A DNA stretch of 64,000 nucleotides from the NCBI RefSeq assembly GCF_001605885.1, contig NZ_LRPE01000039.1, forward strand, positions 248,001-312,000, given 5' to 3'. Below are positions 44,943 through 54,278 of this stretch, one piece after another. The notes below the pieces were generated by a model. That model saw only the letters and a program-made list of their open reading frames with translations. It searched no databases and was not told the origin of the DNA. The position numbers and the translations under genes are program-made. This DNA comes from Acinetobacter lactucae (GTDB lineage Bacteria; Pseudomonadota; Gammaproteobacteria; Pseudomonadales; Moraxellaceae). The stretch's first letter is position 1; the number at the start of each line of letters is the position of its first letter.

Positions 44943-45275
44943 TTAGTGTAATCCTTTCTCATGCGTGATGGCTTCAACTTCCTTCAACGCTTCTTCACTC
45001 AACTGGTCAAGGGTATTGTTTGCGATATAGGAATACACGCCACACAGTAGGAAAGATAAAACAATAATTCCTAAGCCTAGTGGAATACCCCATGTCGTTA
45101 CACCACCACTAAATGAACTCATCAAAAATTCTTTGTTGTAGCCAACAAGTAGCATAAAGCCCACATAAAGCACTAACATAATGATTGTGAGCGTCCAGCT
45201 TAATGCACTTTTTTTCTTGACCATTTTCTGAAACTTTGGATTGTGTAGAATCTTTTCTACTTGGCTTTGATCCAT
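44943..45275 (-). CDS. yjcH: DUF485 (YjcH) membrane protein
   Basis: 110 residues from the ATG at 45275, which follows AAGGAG. Two helices around residues 30-50 and 70-92. YjcH always accompanies ActP; its exact role is unknown. First gene of the yjcH-actP operon, divergent from crbS. Confidence 0.9.
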   Translation of the reverse strand: MDQSQVEKILHNPKFQKMVKKKSALSWTLTIIMLVLYVGFMLLVGYNKEFLMSSFSGGVTTWGIPLGLGIIVLSFLLCGVYSYIANNTLDQLSEEALKEVEAITHEKGLH

Positions 45276-45371
45276 AACCAAACTCCTTGCCCTGTGCCCA
45301 ACCTTGGCCACTTTTTTAATAGTAGTTTCTCATTATTCAAATTAGCAAAATTACGTGTAATTCGTAACTTA

Positions 45372-45381
45372 GACTTTGGTC
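45372..45381. promoter_or_regulatory. candidate CrbR box (yjcH/crbS)
   Basis: GACTTTGGTC in the 182-bp divergent gap, 97 bp from yjcH and 77 bp from crbS. The same box with A/G at one position lies upstream of 49349 and acs. Confidence 0.55.
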
Positions 45382-45457
45382 GTTAAAATTTAATCAATTT
45401 ATTGCTTTGTTTCTGCTTGCGGTATGATAGGCGCAAGGTTTTAATCATGTAGGTCAT

Positions 45458-48400
45458 ATGAACAGCTGGCTGATTATTGGGGTACTCACTCTTTATATAG
45501 CACTCTTATTCGTTTGTGCTTTTTTTGGCGAAAAGCATGCCAGCCGTCTGAGTACACGTGGCCGCATGTTCTTGTTTAGTTTGACCTTAGGTGTTTACTG
45601 TTCATCTTGGACTTTTTATGGTGCAACCGGAGCGGCGGTCCGAGAAGGCGTTATTTTCTTACCTATTTATTTAGGTCCACTGTTATTTGTCTGGTTCGGT
45701 TATGACATCTGGCGACGTTTAGGCCGAGTACGTCAGCACCACGCGATTTCATCAATTGCCGACTTTGTTGCTGCACGTTATGGAAAAAGTGGCGTATTAG
45801 CTTCGCTGGTTACAATCTTGGCAGTGATTGCGATTATTCCCTATCTCGCCTTACAGTTACGTGCAATTGCCTTAAGTACATCAGTCATCTTAGAGCAGAA
45901 TGCTCATATTCATACGACCACCAACAGCGTTTTGCTTTTAACCAGTGTCCTTGCGATCTTGGCCATGATTTTTGGTACCAGACAAATTGCAAACACCGAG
46001 CAACATGGCGGCCTCATGTTAGCTGTGGCATTTGAATCTTTTGTGAAATTATTCGCGCTGATCTGTGTCGCTTTATTTTTTATTTTTGAAGCACCCGCGA
46101 ACTTAGTACAAGTCTCAGCCGACGTAAACCAAACCTTTCAGGAAGTCCAATTGTTTGGGGTACCTGAAACTTTCTGGATTCAGACACTATTGGCAGGTCT
46201 AGCAATTATATGTTTACCCCGTCAATTTCATGTGGCTGTTGTTGAATTACGTGATGAAAAGCATATCCGCGGTGCACGTAAATGGTTTGCGGCTTATCTT
46301 ATTTTAACGATTCTAGCGATTATCCCGATTGCAAGCTGGGCCTTGCATGCAGCTCCGAAGTTCCTCACTGTGCCCGATGTTGCAGTACTCTCATTACCAC
46401 TGAGTTATAACCAAGAGTGGTTAGCCCTACTGGCCTTTTTAGGCGGGTTCTCTGCATCAACAGGCATGTTACTGGTGTCATCTGTTGCCTTGTCTATCAT
46501 GCTCAGTAATGACTTGATTATGCCCGCACTTTGGCGTTTTAAGTTGCTTTCACGCCATGATAAACATCTACCAAAAGTTCTTAAATTTAGTCGACGTATT
46601 AGTATTGTCGCGGTAATGCTACTTGGCTTTTTATTCTTCCATTTCTTTAATGATATTAACCAACTTTCAGTATTTGGTTTATTAGCATTTAGTGCTGTTG
46701 CCCAGTTCGCACCTGCATTGATTGGGGGATTGTATTGGCGAGGCGGAAGTCGCCAAGGTGTCTACGCTGGTCTCATCGTTGGATTTTTAATGTGGAGTTA
46801 TACATTACTATTTCCAACCATCTTACGTAGTTTGCCGGAAGCCTATCAAGAAACAGCCCAAAGTATTTTGCTTTTTGGTCCTTTTGGAATAAATGCCTTA
46901 CGTCCAGAGTCACTTTTTGGTTTTGAGTCATTTGCACCTTTAACGCACGGCGTCATTTGGTCACTCGGTTTAAATATTCTTTTATATATCTGGATTTCTA
47001 AACTTTACCGCCCAAGTGTGGCTGAACAAATACAGGCAGAAAGCTTTTTTTATTATGAAACTAAGCCTTTGCCATCACCCCATACTTCTACCGATTTGAC
47101 CTATTTACCACACGATGCCGCGCGCTTAAAAGTAGGTGATCTGTTCGCACTTGCTAAAAGAATTACGGGTGAGCAACCCACAACTCAAGCATTCGAGAAC
47201 TTTTGCGAGCAAAATCATCTCACGCTCAACCCGAATAGTATCGCCAACGGCATGTGGTGGCGATTCACTGAGCAATATCTTGCAGGTATTATCGGGGCCG
47301 CTTCTGCACGTACGTTGCTCACTACAGCAATGATTAACAATGGTTTGGCATTAGGACAAGTCGCTAATATTTTAGACCAAGCCTCACAATGGCAACGTTT
47401 TAATCAAAACTTGCTGATGACCATGATTGACCACATGACTCAAGGGGTAAGTGTGGTTGATAAAAATATGTGTTTGGTCGCGTGGAACAACCAATATTTA
47501 AAATTATTTGGCTACCCAAAAGATTTAGTCTATGTAGGTTGTCCAATTGCCGACTTGATTCGTTATAACGCTGAACGCGGCGAATGCGGACCCGGTTCAG
47601 TCGAAGAACATGTTCGTAAACGCTTACACTGGATGAAAGTCGGAAGTGCGCATGAGTTTGAACGAATCCGTAAAGACGGACGCGTTATTCAAATGCGTGG
47701 TAATCCTATTTCAGGGGGAGGCTTTGTGACTACGTTCGCTGACATTACTGCTTTCCGTGCGAATGAGGCAATACTCGAAGCCCGCGTAAAAGACAGAACC
47801 CAACAACTTGCAGATGCCTTAAGCGAGCAACAGCTTGCACGCGAACAAGCTGATATGGCCAATATGTCAAAAAGCCGATTTATTGCAGCCGCCAGTCATG
47901 ACTTATTACAACCTATGCATGCCGCCCGTTTGTTTAGTACGGTTCTTGAACAAAGCATCGCAACTGAAGAAGATCGTCAAACTTTGCAGCAACTTGACCG
48001 TGCTCTGTATGGCGCAGAAAGTATGCTCTCTGCCCTACTCGATATTGCACGTTTAGAAGGCGGCACCATACAACCAAAAAGACAGCCTTATCCTTTACAT
48101 GATTTATTAAGCGATCTTGAACTCCAGTTCAAATCAATTGCTGCACAGCGAAACATTTCCCTGAAAGTTCACGATGTATCGTTCTGGATCGATACAGATC
48201 CACAGTGGATTCGACGCATTATTCAAAACTTTGTAAGTAATGCTTTGCGCTATACAGCCAAAGGCCGAGTAATTGTTGGCGTATTACGTTCTGCTCAAAA
48301 ATCTGGTCATATTCGAATTGGTGTTTGGGATACAGGCCCTGGAATTGCTGAAGAGCAACGTATTAAACTATTTCAAGAATTCGAACGTTGTGGACATTTA

Positions 48401-48955
48401 TCCCCTTGGGGTGAGCAAGGTTTAGGTTTGGGCCTTGCTATTGTGCAGCGTATGACGGGCTTGCTGAATTATCCAGTCCATGTCTACTCACAACTCAATA
48501 AAGGCTCTTGCTTTATGATTGAGGTTCCTATCGTAGAAGCTCCAAAAGTGATAACCCCAACCGTACAGGCAGTACCTTTAAAAACCAAAGCCTACCGAAT
48601 TTTATGTCTAGACAATGATGAAACTATTCTTGAGGGCATGAGTAGCTTATTAGGTCGATGGGGTTATGAAGTTTTTAAAGCCACTGAACCAGAACAAGCA
48701 CTTGAGATTATTCAAAAAGAGAATATTCAGGTCTGGCTTATCGATCAGCATTTAAACAACAACCAACTCGGTGTCGATTTTATTTTGCAAAATCGTCAGG
48801 ATGACGTTCCAGTGGCTTTAATTACCGCAGATTCTCATCCTGAGCTACCTCAACAATTGAAAGAACTGAATATTGTTTTACTCAAAAAACCGCTTAAGCC
48901 AGCTTCTCTAAGAGCATGGTTATCGGGACTTAAAATCGCCAGTGAGGTAGATTAA
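45458..48955 (+). CDS. crbS: transporter-fused hybrid histidine kinase, acetate switch sensor
   Basis: 1165 residues: SSS-type transporter domain at about 1-520, PAS domain around 650-760 (MIDHMTQGVSVVDKNMCLVAWNNQYLKLFG), HisKA with His814 (AAASHDLLQPMH), HATPase (FVSNALRYTA, DTGPGIAEE), and receiver domain with Asp1096 (IDQHLNN). This is the CrbS/MxtR layout. It controls acs and actP with the response regulator CrbR. Full length, no damage seen. Confidence 0.92.
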   Translation: MNSWLIIGVLTLYIALLFVCAFFGEKHASRLSTRGRMFLFSLTLGVYCSSWTFYGATGAAVREGVIFLPIYLGPLLFVWFGYDIWRRLGRVRQHHAISSIADFVAARYGKSGVLASLVTILAVIAIIPYLALQLRAIALSTSVILEQNAHIHTTTNSVLLLTSVLAILAMIFGTRQIANTEQHGGLMLAVAFESFVKLFALICVALFFIFEAPANLVQVSADVNQTFQEVQLFGVPETFWIQTLLAGLAIICLPRQFHVAVVELRDEKHIRGARKWFAAYLILTILAIIPIASWALHAAPKFLTVPDVAVLSLPLSYNQEWLALLAFLGGFSASTGMLLVSSVALSIMLSNDLIMPALWRFKLLSRHDKHLPKVLKFSRRISIVAVMLLGFLFFHFFNDINQLSVFGLLAFSAVAQFAPALIGGLYWRGGSRQGVYAGLIVGFLMWSYTLLFPTILRSLPEAYQETAQSILLFGPFGINALRPESLFGFESFAPLTHGVIWSLGLNILLYIWISKLYRPSVAEQIQAESFFYYETKPLPSPHTSTDLTYLPHDAARLKVGDLFALAKRITGEQPTTQAFENFCEQNHLTLNPNSIANGMWWRFTEQYLAGIIGAASARTLLTTAMINNGLALGQVANILDQASQWQRFNQNLLMTMIDHMTQGVSVVDKNMCLVAWNNQYLKLFGYPKDLVYVGCPIADLIRYNAERGECGPGSVEEHVRKRLHWMKVGSAHEFERIRKDGRVIQMRGNPISGGGFVTTFADITAFRANEAILEARVKDRTQQLADALSEQQLAREQADMANMSKSRFIAAASHDLLQPMHAARLFSTVLEQSIATEEDRQTLQQLDRALYGAESMLSALLDIARLEGGTIQPKRQPYPLHDLLSDLELQFKSIAAQRNISLKVHDVSFWIDTDPQWIRRIIQNFVSNALRYTAKGRVIVGVLRSAQKSGHIRIGVWDTGPGIAEEQRIKLFQEFERCGHLSPWGEQGLGLGLAIVQRMTGLLNYPVHVYSQLNKGSCFMIEVPIVEAPKVITPTVQAVPLKTKAYRILCLDNDETILEGMSSLLGRWGYEVFKATEPEQALEIIQKENIQVWLIDQHLNNNQLGVDFILQNRQDDVPVALITADSHPELPQQLKELNIVLLKKPLKPASLRAWLSGLKIASEVD

Positions 48956-48962
48956 ATATTTT

Positions 48963-48994
48963 CTCTCCCAAACCTTTTAATAAGTTTGGGAGAG
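48963..48994. repeat. inverted repeat after crbS
   Basis: CTCTCCCAAAC (48963-48973) and GTTTGGGAGAG (48984-48994), 11-bp perfect arms. No T-run on either side, so termination would be weak. Confidence 0.5.
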
Positions 48995-49204
48995 ATGGTT
49001 GGCAAAAATTATGGGTTTAATTTAAGCCAATAGGCAAAACTGCTCAAAAAGTCTACTTTTGTTTATTAAATAATTGGCCAAACTTTCCATTAGCTCTTTT
49101 TCTATGGCAAAGCTCACCTTTTTTGTAAGTGAACACTTGTATACTTAGTTACAATTTCATAAGCCACTGTTTTTTAAAATTATAATTAGTCAAAAACAAC
49201 TATA

Positions 49205-49220
49205 TACGACTTTAGTCGTA
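49205..49220. promoter_or_regulatory. candidate CrbR box upstream of unknown gene
   Basis: TACGACTTTAGTCGTA is a palindrome with 7-bp perfect arms; the core GACTTTAGTC matches the boxes at yjcH/crbS and acs. It is 129 bp before the 49349 start. The remainder of 48995-49348 holds no gene. Confidence 0.6.
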
Positions 49221-49348
49221 TTCTACTTGCATTCTTCATGACACATAAATATTCAAAACTTATTTTTTAAATGTACAGCTATTTTTATATAAAACCTATT
49301 TCTATATTAAGCACCCCTGCTCACGAATTAATGCAAAGGACAATTGCT

Positions 49349-50116
49349 ATGAATATTTCTGATAACAGCCCACAAGGCCAACTTTCGTCTCAACAGTTTT
49401 ATCGTCAATATAGTGCCAATGCTTTACTTCCTGAACTAGATTGGCAAAGTATTTTCCCCCATAGCAAACTCAACGAAGCAAATATCAAAGCGTTAAATAC
49501 AATTTATCAATGTGCAGTCCCACTGGCACTTAATGTATTTCATGATCTAAATTTTGATGTATTTGCACCTGCGGCTTATCATCCGCAAGGTTTAGGCTTA
49601 TTTGATAAATTGGCTCAACAAGAAGAAAACTTTTTAAAAGTTCTTAGCGCTGAAAGTGAAAATCTTGACCACGACACACGTCATCAAATCTGGAGCATGC
49701 TACTCCGTGGCGGTGCTGTACTCGTTTTCAAAGCTTGGCTTGGTCATGTCAAACTCGGCGAAAATCAGTTAGATATGACTCAGTTTGATGAACTCTCTGA
49801 CTTACTGTTTATTAAAACGCATCCAGATCAACTTGCTGAACGACTCCATGTTGATGAAAAAGCAAAACTCGACCATATCTTCTTGATGTATGGCAATGAT
49901 ATCTTCCTTGATCGCTTCAACAGCCTAGAAACAGCTGCACTTTTTGTAGATTTAGGCGTTTATGATGCAGCCTTCTTAAGCTTACGTGACGACCGCGTGG
50001 CTGAATATTTAAAAATGAAAGGTTATGTGACTCAAGATCAAATTGATGATTTGCAATGTGCGCTTAACCCATTGTACTGCGACAGCCTAACGCCAAAGCA
50101 AGACTGCCTTGCTTAA
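49349..50116 (+). CDS. unknown protein, acetate-switch neighbour
   Basis: 255 residues from the ATG at 49349 (ribosome site AAGGA). Soluble, mostly helical, no signal peptide, no recognised motif; the C-terminus has two Cys (LQCALNPLYCDS, QDCLA). It lies between crbS and crbR, and a near-perfect copy of the acetate box precedes it, so I infer membership in the CrbR regulon. I cannot name a function. Confidence 0.75.
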   Translation: MNISDNSPQGQLSSQQFYRQYSANALLPELDWQSIFPHSKLNEANIKALNTIYQCAVPLALNVFHDLNFDVFAPAAYHPQGLGLFDKLAQQEENFLKVLSAESENLDHDTRHQIWSMLLRGGAVLVFKAWLGHVKLGENQLDMTQFDELSDLLFIKTHPDQLAERLHVDEKAKLDHIFLMYGNDIFLDRFNSLETAALFVDLGVYDAAFLSLRDDRVAEYLKMKGYVTQDQIDDLQCALNPLYCDSLTPKQDCLA

Positions 50117-50126
50117 GTGGCACCCA

Positions 50127-50157
50127 TAAAAAAGACCTCAATTGAGGTCTTTTTTCT
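50127..50157. terminator. bidirectional terminator
   Basis: AAAAGACCTCAATTGAGGTCTTTTTT between the convergent 49349 and crbR genes. Confidence 0.85.
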
Positions 50158-50160
50158 TTT

Positions 50161-50811
50161 TTAGATTTTCTTATCTTCAATATTAAGTGCACTAATCGCT
50201 AATACGGCTTGTGTACGGTTTTGCACACCTAATTTTCTAAAAATAGCGGTCACATGCGCTTTAATTGTTGCTTCTGAAACATCGAGCTCGTATGCGATCT
50301 GCTTATTTAACAAACCTTCGGCAACCATCATCAAAACACGGAATTGCTGAGGTGTTAACGATTGAATACGTTCAGCTAAAGCAGTTTCATCTGCTGCTCT
50401 TGGGTCAAGGTTAAGATTAGATGGCAAGTTAGGTGGTAACCAGATATCACCTTCTAAGACTTGACGAATCGCTTCGCCAATATGACTTGGATGAGCCGAC
50501 TTAGGAATATAACCCATCGCACCATGTGCAATTGCACGCTGAATGATTGAAGTTTCTTCATGTGCAGAAACCACAATAATCGGAATAGATGGATACTGTG
50601 CTCTTACATAAACCAGAGCCGAAAAGCCTGAAGCACCCGGTAAATTTAAATCGAGTAATACTAGATCAGGTTCTGCCCCATTTTCCAAACGCTCATAAAA
50701 CTCATCAACCGAAGCTGTTTCATGAATTTGTGCCTGTGGCAGGCTATAACGTACTGCTTGAATTAAAGCATGACGAAACAAAGGATGATCATCAACGATT
50801 AAAATATTCAT
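50161..50811 (-). CDS. crbR: LuxR-family response regulator, acetate switch
   Basis: 216 residues: receiver domain with phosphoacceptor Asp54 (LLDLNLPGASG), conserved DDHP at 7-10, Lys in YIPKSAH, and a LuxR HTH at about 148-205 (LTPQQFRVLMMVAEGLLNKQIAYELDVSEATIKAHVTAIFRKL). It matches CrbR/ErdR, the partner of CrbS, activating acs and actP. The DNA site is likely the palindromic GACTTT(A/G)GTC box. Confidence 0.88.
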   Translation of the reverse strand: MNILIVDDHPLFRHALIQAVRYSLPQAQIHETASVDEFYERLENGAEPDLVLLDLNLPGASGFSALVYVRAQYPSIPIIVVSAHEETSIIQRAIAHGAMGYIPKSAHPSHIGEAIRQVLEGDIWLPPNLPSNLNLDPRAADETALAERIQSLTPQQFRVLMMVAEGLLNKQIAYELDVSEATIKAHVTAIFRKLGVQNRTQAVLAISALNIEDKKI

Positions 50812-51187
50812 AAGCGATTAAAGTAATCTTGAGCATAAGTATGGCCTATTGTAACCCTACTATTTAGATGAAAGATACGTTCATCTTATCCATTTTTATG
50901 CAAAATGTTGATAAATGCAGAACTTAGCCAAGATTTTCAGATGTTTTTTAACTTTTAATCAAAATTAATCTGTTTTTTATATAAGCTTCTTTTTTATTAT
51001 AAAAAATATATCACCAATAATTATATAAAATAAAAACAGCAACTTAACAGAAAGCCAAAGTATAAAAATCCACTATTTATCTTTTATATTTAAAACTGAT
51101 AAGGTTGACCAATTTCGTTATTTTACAGTTTACCGTCATTGTTGATTAATAAGTCTAATCTCTTGTTTTAGGCTTAGGAACCAAATT
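50812..51187. other. AT-rich intergenic stretch
   Basis: No gene. Divergent promoters of crbR and msuE must lie here. A GTTGACC at about 51102 might be a -35 box for msuE but no good -10 follows at proper spacing. No sigma-54 -24/-12 element was seen. Confidence 0.35.
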
Positions 51188-51925
51188 ATGACTGGTATCA
51201 CATCACCAAAACCTTTAAATATTGTTGCTGTTTCTGGTGGCTTAAATACCCCATCTAAAACGGAAAGTCTGGTTCAAGCCATTCTTGATGAATTATCAGA
51301 AGCAATCGACATTAAAGTTCATTTTATTAAATTAAGCGAAATTGGACCTCTATTAGGCGGTGCATTTTATCGCAATCAACTTCCACAGCGCGTACAAGAT
51401 GATCTTGCAGCGGTTGAAGCAGCAGATGCTTTAATTGTAGGCACACCTGTTTATCGTGCCTCTTTTACAGGTCTTTTCAAACATTTCTTCGATTTTGTTG
51501 AACAAACTGCTTTAGTCGATGTGCCTGTACTTTTAGCAGCATCAGGCGGTAGTGATCGTCATGCACTCGTGCTAGAACATCAACTTCGTCCGTTGTTTAG
51601 TTTCTTCCAAGCACAAACTTTACCAATTGGCGTATATGCGACAGATCGTGACTTTACCCCAGAATATACGGTGAAAAGCGAGCAATTATCCGATCGTATT
51701 ACGTTAGCGGTAGCACGTGCATTGCCTATTTTAGAATGGGCACCGGCAAAAGGTAAACGTGCTGAGGTGGTTAAACCTAAATCACAGCAGGCAAATCAAG
51801 AACTTGGTATTAACAAGCAAATTGAGCAAGAAGAAGTATTACCTTCAGCAGCTGTACCAGATCTTGATGCGGCAGAGTCCCGTTTACATCACAAGTCTGG
51901 CAAATCATTAACGCATGTTGCCTAA
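51188..51925 (+). CDS. msuE: FMN reductase, MsuE-like
   Basis: 245 residues. Flavodoxin-like NADPH-dependent FMN reductase: AVSGGLNTPSKTESLV phosphate loop at about 14-29 and GTPVYRASFTGLFKHFFDF. It supplies FMNH2 to the monooxygenase of the next gene, 44 bases downstream. It has an acidic extra tail not needed for the fold. Confidence 0.88.
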   Translation: MTGITSPKPLNIVAVSGGLNTPSKTESLVQAILDELSEAIDIKVHFIKLSEIGPLLGGAFYRNQLPQRVQDDLAAVEAADALIVGTPVYRASFTGLFKHFFDFVEQTALVDVPVLLAASGGSDRHALVLEHQLRPLFSFFQAQTLPIGVYATDRDFTPEYTVKSEQLSDRITLAVARALPILEWAPAKGKRAEVVKPKSQQANQELGINKQIEQEEVLPSAAVPDLDAAESRLHHKSGKSLTHVA

Positions 51926-51969
51926 ATGCAACATAGCTAAATAAAAATAACGAATGGGGAGAGCGAACC

Positions 51970-53082
51970 ATGACGCAATTACAACAACCAATTAAATTTG
52001 CTTATTGGGTACCAAATGTAAGCGGTGGCCTTGTAGTAAGTAACATCGAACAGCGTACAGACTGGAGTTATGACTACAATGTTCGACTTGCACAGGCTGC
52101 CGAAAAAAATGGTTTTGAATATGCGCTCACCCAAATTCGTTTTACGGCGGGGTACGGGGCAGAAAACCAACATGAATCTGTAAGTTTCAGTCATGCATTA
52201 CTGGCAAAAACTGAAAAACTTAAAGTCATTGCGGCGATTCTGCCCGGCCCCTGGAAACCAGCACTGGCAGCCAAACAACTTGCAACGATTGATTATCTAA
52301 CCGAAGGCCGTATTGCCATTAATGTGGTGAGTGGTTGGTTTAGAGGAGAGTTTGATGCGATTGGAGAAGAGTGGCCTGAGCATGACGAACGCTACGTTCG
52401 CTCTGAAGAATTTATTCGTACGCTAAAAGGAATTTGGACCACAGATAACTACAGTTTTGATGGTAAATACTATCAGTTCCAAAACTACACACTTAAACCA
52501 AAACCTCTGCAAAAGCCTTATATCGAAGTTTTTCAAGGCGGTAGCTCACGTGCTGCACGCGACATGGCATCTCGTGTATCTGATTGGTATTTTACTAATG
52601 GTAATACGGTCGAAGAAATTCAAAAACAAGTTGAAGACATTCGCACCAAAGCAAAAGCAAATAATCATCATGTCAAAATTGGGGTAAACGCTTTCATTAT
52701 TGCCAGAGATACCGAAGAAGAAGCAAAAGCAGTACTTCACGAAATTATTGATAAAGCCAACACTGAAGCGGTCAATGCATTCGGCGATGCAACTCGCGAA
52801 GCGGGTGCGGCTTCCCCAGAGCAACAAGGCAACTGGGCAAAATCAAGTTTTGAAGATTTAGTGCAATATAACGATGGGTTTAAAACCAATTTAATTGGTA
52901 CACCACAGCAAATTGCAGAGCGTATTGTGGCGCTTAAAAATGTAGGCGTTGATTTGATTCTTTCAGGATTCTTACATTTTATTGAAGAGGTGGAATATTT
53001 TGGAGAAAAGGTTCTACCACTCGTTCGCCAGTTAGAGCTTCAACAGGAAAAGGAGGTAGAAATTCAAGCTAAATCAGCCTAA
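51970..53082 (+). CDS. sfnG: dimethylsulfone monooxygenase
   Basis: 370 residues, luciferase-like FMNH2-dependent monooxygenase: KFAYWVPNVSGGLVVSNIEQR at the N-terminus, then RFTAGYG and NVVSGWFRGEFDAIGEEW. It oxidises dimethylsulfone to methanesulfinate and is paired with MsuE for sulfur scavenging. Closely fits Pseudomonas SfnG. Terminator follows at 53142. Confidence 0.9.
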   Translation: MTQLQQPIKFAYWVPNVSGGLVVSNIEQRTDWSYDYNVRLAQAAEKNGFEYALTQIRFTAGYGAENQHESVSFSHALLAKTEKLKVIAAILPGPWKPALAAKQLATIDYLTEGRIAINVVSGWFRGEFDAIGEEWPEHDERYVRSEEFIRTLKGIWTTDNYSFDGKYYQFQNYTLKPKPLQKPYIEVFQGGSSRAARDMASRVSDWYFTNGNTVEEIQKQVEDIRTKAKANNHHVKIGVNAFIIARDTEEEAKAVLHEIIDKANTEAVNAFGDATREAGAASPEQQGNWAKSSFEDLVQYNDGFKTNLIGTPQQIAERIVALKNVGVDLILSGFLHFIEEVEYFGEKVLPLVRQLELQQEKEVEIQAKSA

Positions 53083-53141
53083 AAACCCCAGTTAAAACAG
53101 CGCAAGATAATAAAAACAATAAATTAAAAATAAAGAATTTA

Positions 53142-53170
53142 TTGGCTCCAAGACTCGGCTTGGAGCCTTT
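53142..53170. terminator. bidirectional terminator
   Basis: GGCTCCAAG/CTTGGAGCC with a T-rich end, between sfnG and the convergent Lrp gene. Confidence 0.8.
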
Positions 53171-53175
53171 ATTGT

Positions 53176-53589
53176 TTAAGATTTCTCAACTTCTCGAATC
53201 ACAGTTTCAACTGAGTAACGGCACCATTTTGAAAGTTTCTCTATAAACTCATTTAATGCTGGGTGTTCAAAATGGCTTACGATCATATAGCAAGCATTGC
53301 CCATGACTTTAAAACATTCATCGATTTGTTCATATTGCTTGACCAAATTTTCAATTTCTTCAAATGCGCGTTGTTCATTTAAATGCAAATGAATAAATTG
53401 TTTATGTGAATACTGCACGGTAATCGTGTAATTTTTAATGACCCCAGCATCCATCAACTGAGAAATTCGAGCACCCACCGCCTGTCCTGTCCGGTGCACG
53501 CGCTGCCCAATTTCTTTATTGGTTAGTCGGGAATCTTGTTTAAGCAATGCAATAATTTTTAGATCGATCGGGTCTAATTCAATATTCAT
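53176..53589 (-). CDS. Lrp/AsnC-family regulator
   Basis: 137 residues. HTH at about 6-55 (LDPIDLKIIALLKQDSRLTNKEIGQRVHRTGQAVGARI) and a RAM-like ligand domain. Divergent from the isochorismatase-like gene at 53695, its probable target. Confidence 0.9.
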   Translation of the reverse strand: MNIELDPIDLKIIALLKQDSRLTNKEIGQRVHRTGQAVGARISQLMDAGVIKNYTITVQYSHKQFIHLHLNEQRAFEEIENLVKQYEQIDECFKVMGNACYMIVSHFEHPALNEFIEKLSKWCRYSVETVIREVEKS

Positions 53590-53694
53590 TTTTCATGGCG
53601 AAAGAAAACGGGCGGTAATGCTTTCATCTGACTATAGCCGATTTTTCAAGCAGAGAATAATCTTGTTTTATCTCATATCAACAAGAGTAATCTC

Positions 53695-54237
53695 ATGAAA
53701 CAAGCATTATTAGTTATCGATGTCCAAAATGATTATTTTAAAAATGGCAAAATGGAATTGGTTGGGCCAGATCAAGCGTTAGAAAAAATAAAACAACTCG
53801 AACAATATTTTAACGAGAAAAACTTGCCCATCATTTATGTACAGCATATTAATCCACCACAAGCGAGTTTCTTCCAAGAAAATACAGATGGAGTTTTACT
53901 TCATCCCGAACTCAGTGCGGGCAGTGATTCTTTAATAGTGACAAAGCATTATCCAAACAGTTTTTTAGAAACCAATTTAGATGAACTTTTAAAAGCACAT
54001 CAAATTGAGCAGCTCGTGATTACAGGCATGATGACGCATATGTGTATTGATTCAGGTACACGTGCAGCCAAAGAACTTGGCTATCAACCCATCTTAATTG
54101 CAGATGCAACTGCCACTCGTGATTTAAGCCATGACGGAAAAACTGTAAAAGCTGAAGACGTACAAACTGCTTTTTTAACTGCGCTGAGTACGTTTGCAAA
54201 TGTACAAAATACTGCTGACTTTTTAGCAAGCTCTTAA
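53695..54237 (+). CDS. isochorismatase-family cysteine hydrolase
   Basis: 180 residues. Triad: Asp in LLVIDVQNDYF, Lys in IVTKHYPNSF, and nucleophile Cys in GMMTHMCIDSGTRAAKELGY. Could hydrolyse nicotinamide- or isochorismate-like amides. Lrp gene is divergent. Confidence 0.9.
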   Translation: MKQALLVIDVQNDYFKNGKMELVGPDQALEKIKQLEQYFNEKNLPIIYVQHINPPQASFFQENTDGVLLHPELSAGSDSLIVTKHYPNSFLETNLDELLKAHQIEQLVITGMMTHMCIDSGTRAAKELGYQPILIADATATRDLSHDGKTVKAEDVQTAFLTALSTFANVQNTADFLASS

Positions 54238-54247
54238 TAGAACTCAA

Positions 54248-54275
54248 TAAAAAAGCCCCAGATGGGGCTTTTTTA
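54248..54275. terminator. bidirectional terminator
   Basis: AAAAAGCCCC/GGGGCTTTTTT between the hydrolase gene and the convergent acs. Confidence 0.85.
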
Positions 54276-54278
54276 GAA

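Noticed and set aside
51060-51187. Sigma-54 promoter for msuE-sfnG
   Set aside because: No GG-N10-GC at -24/-12 with the expected flanks.
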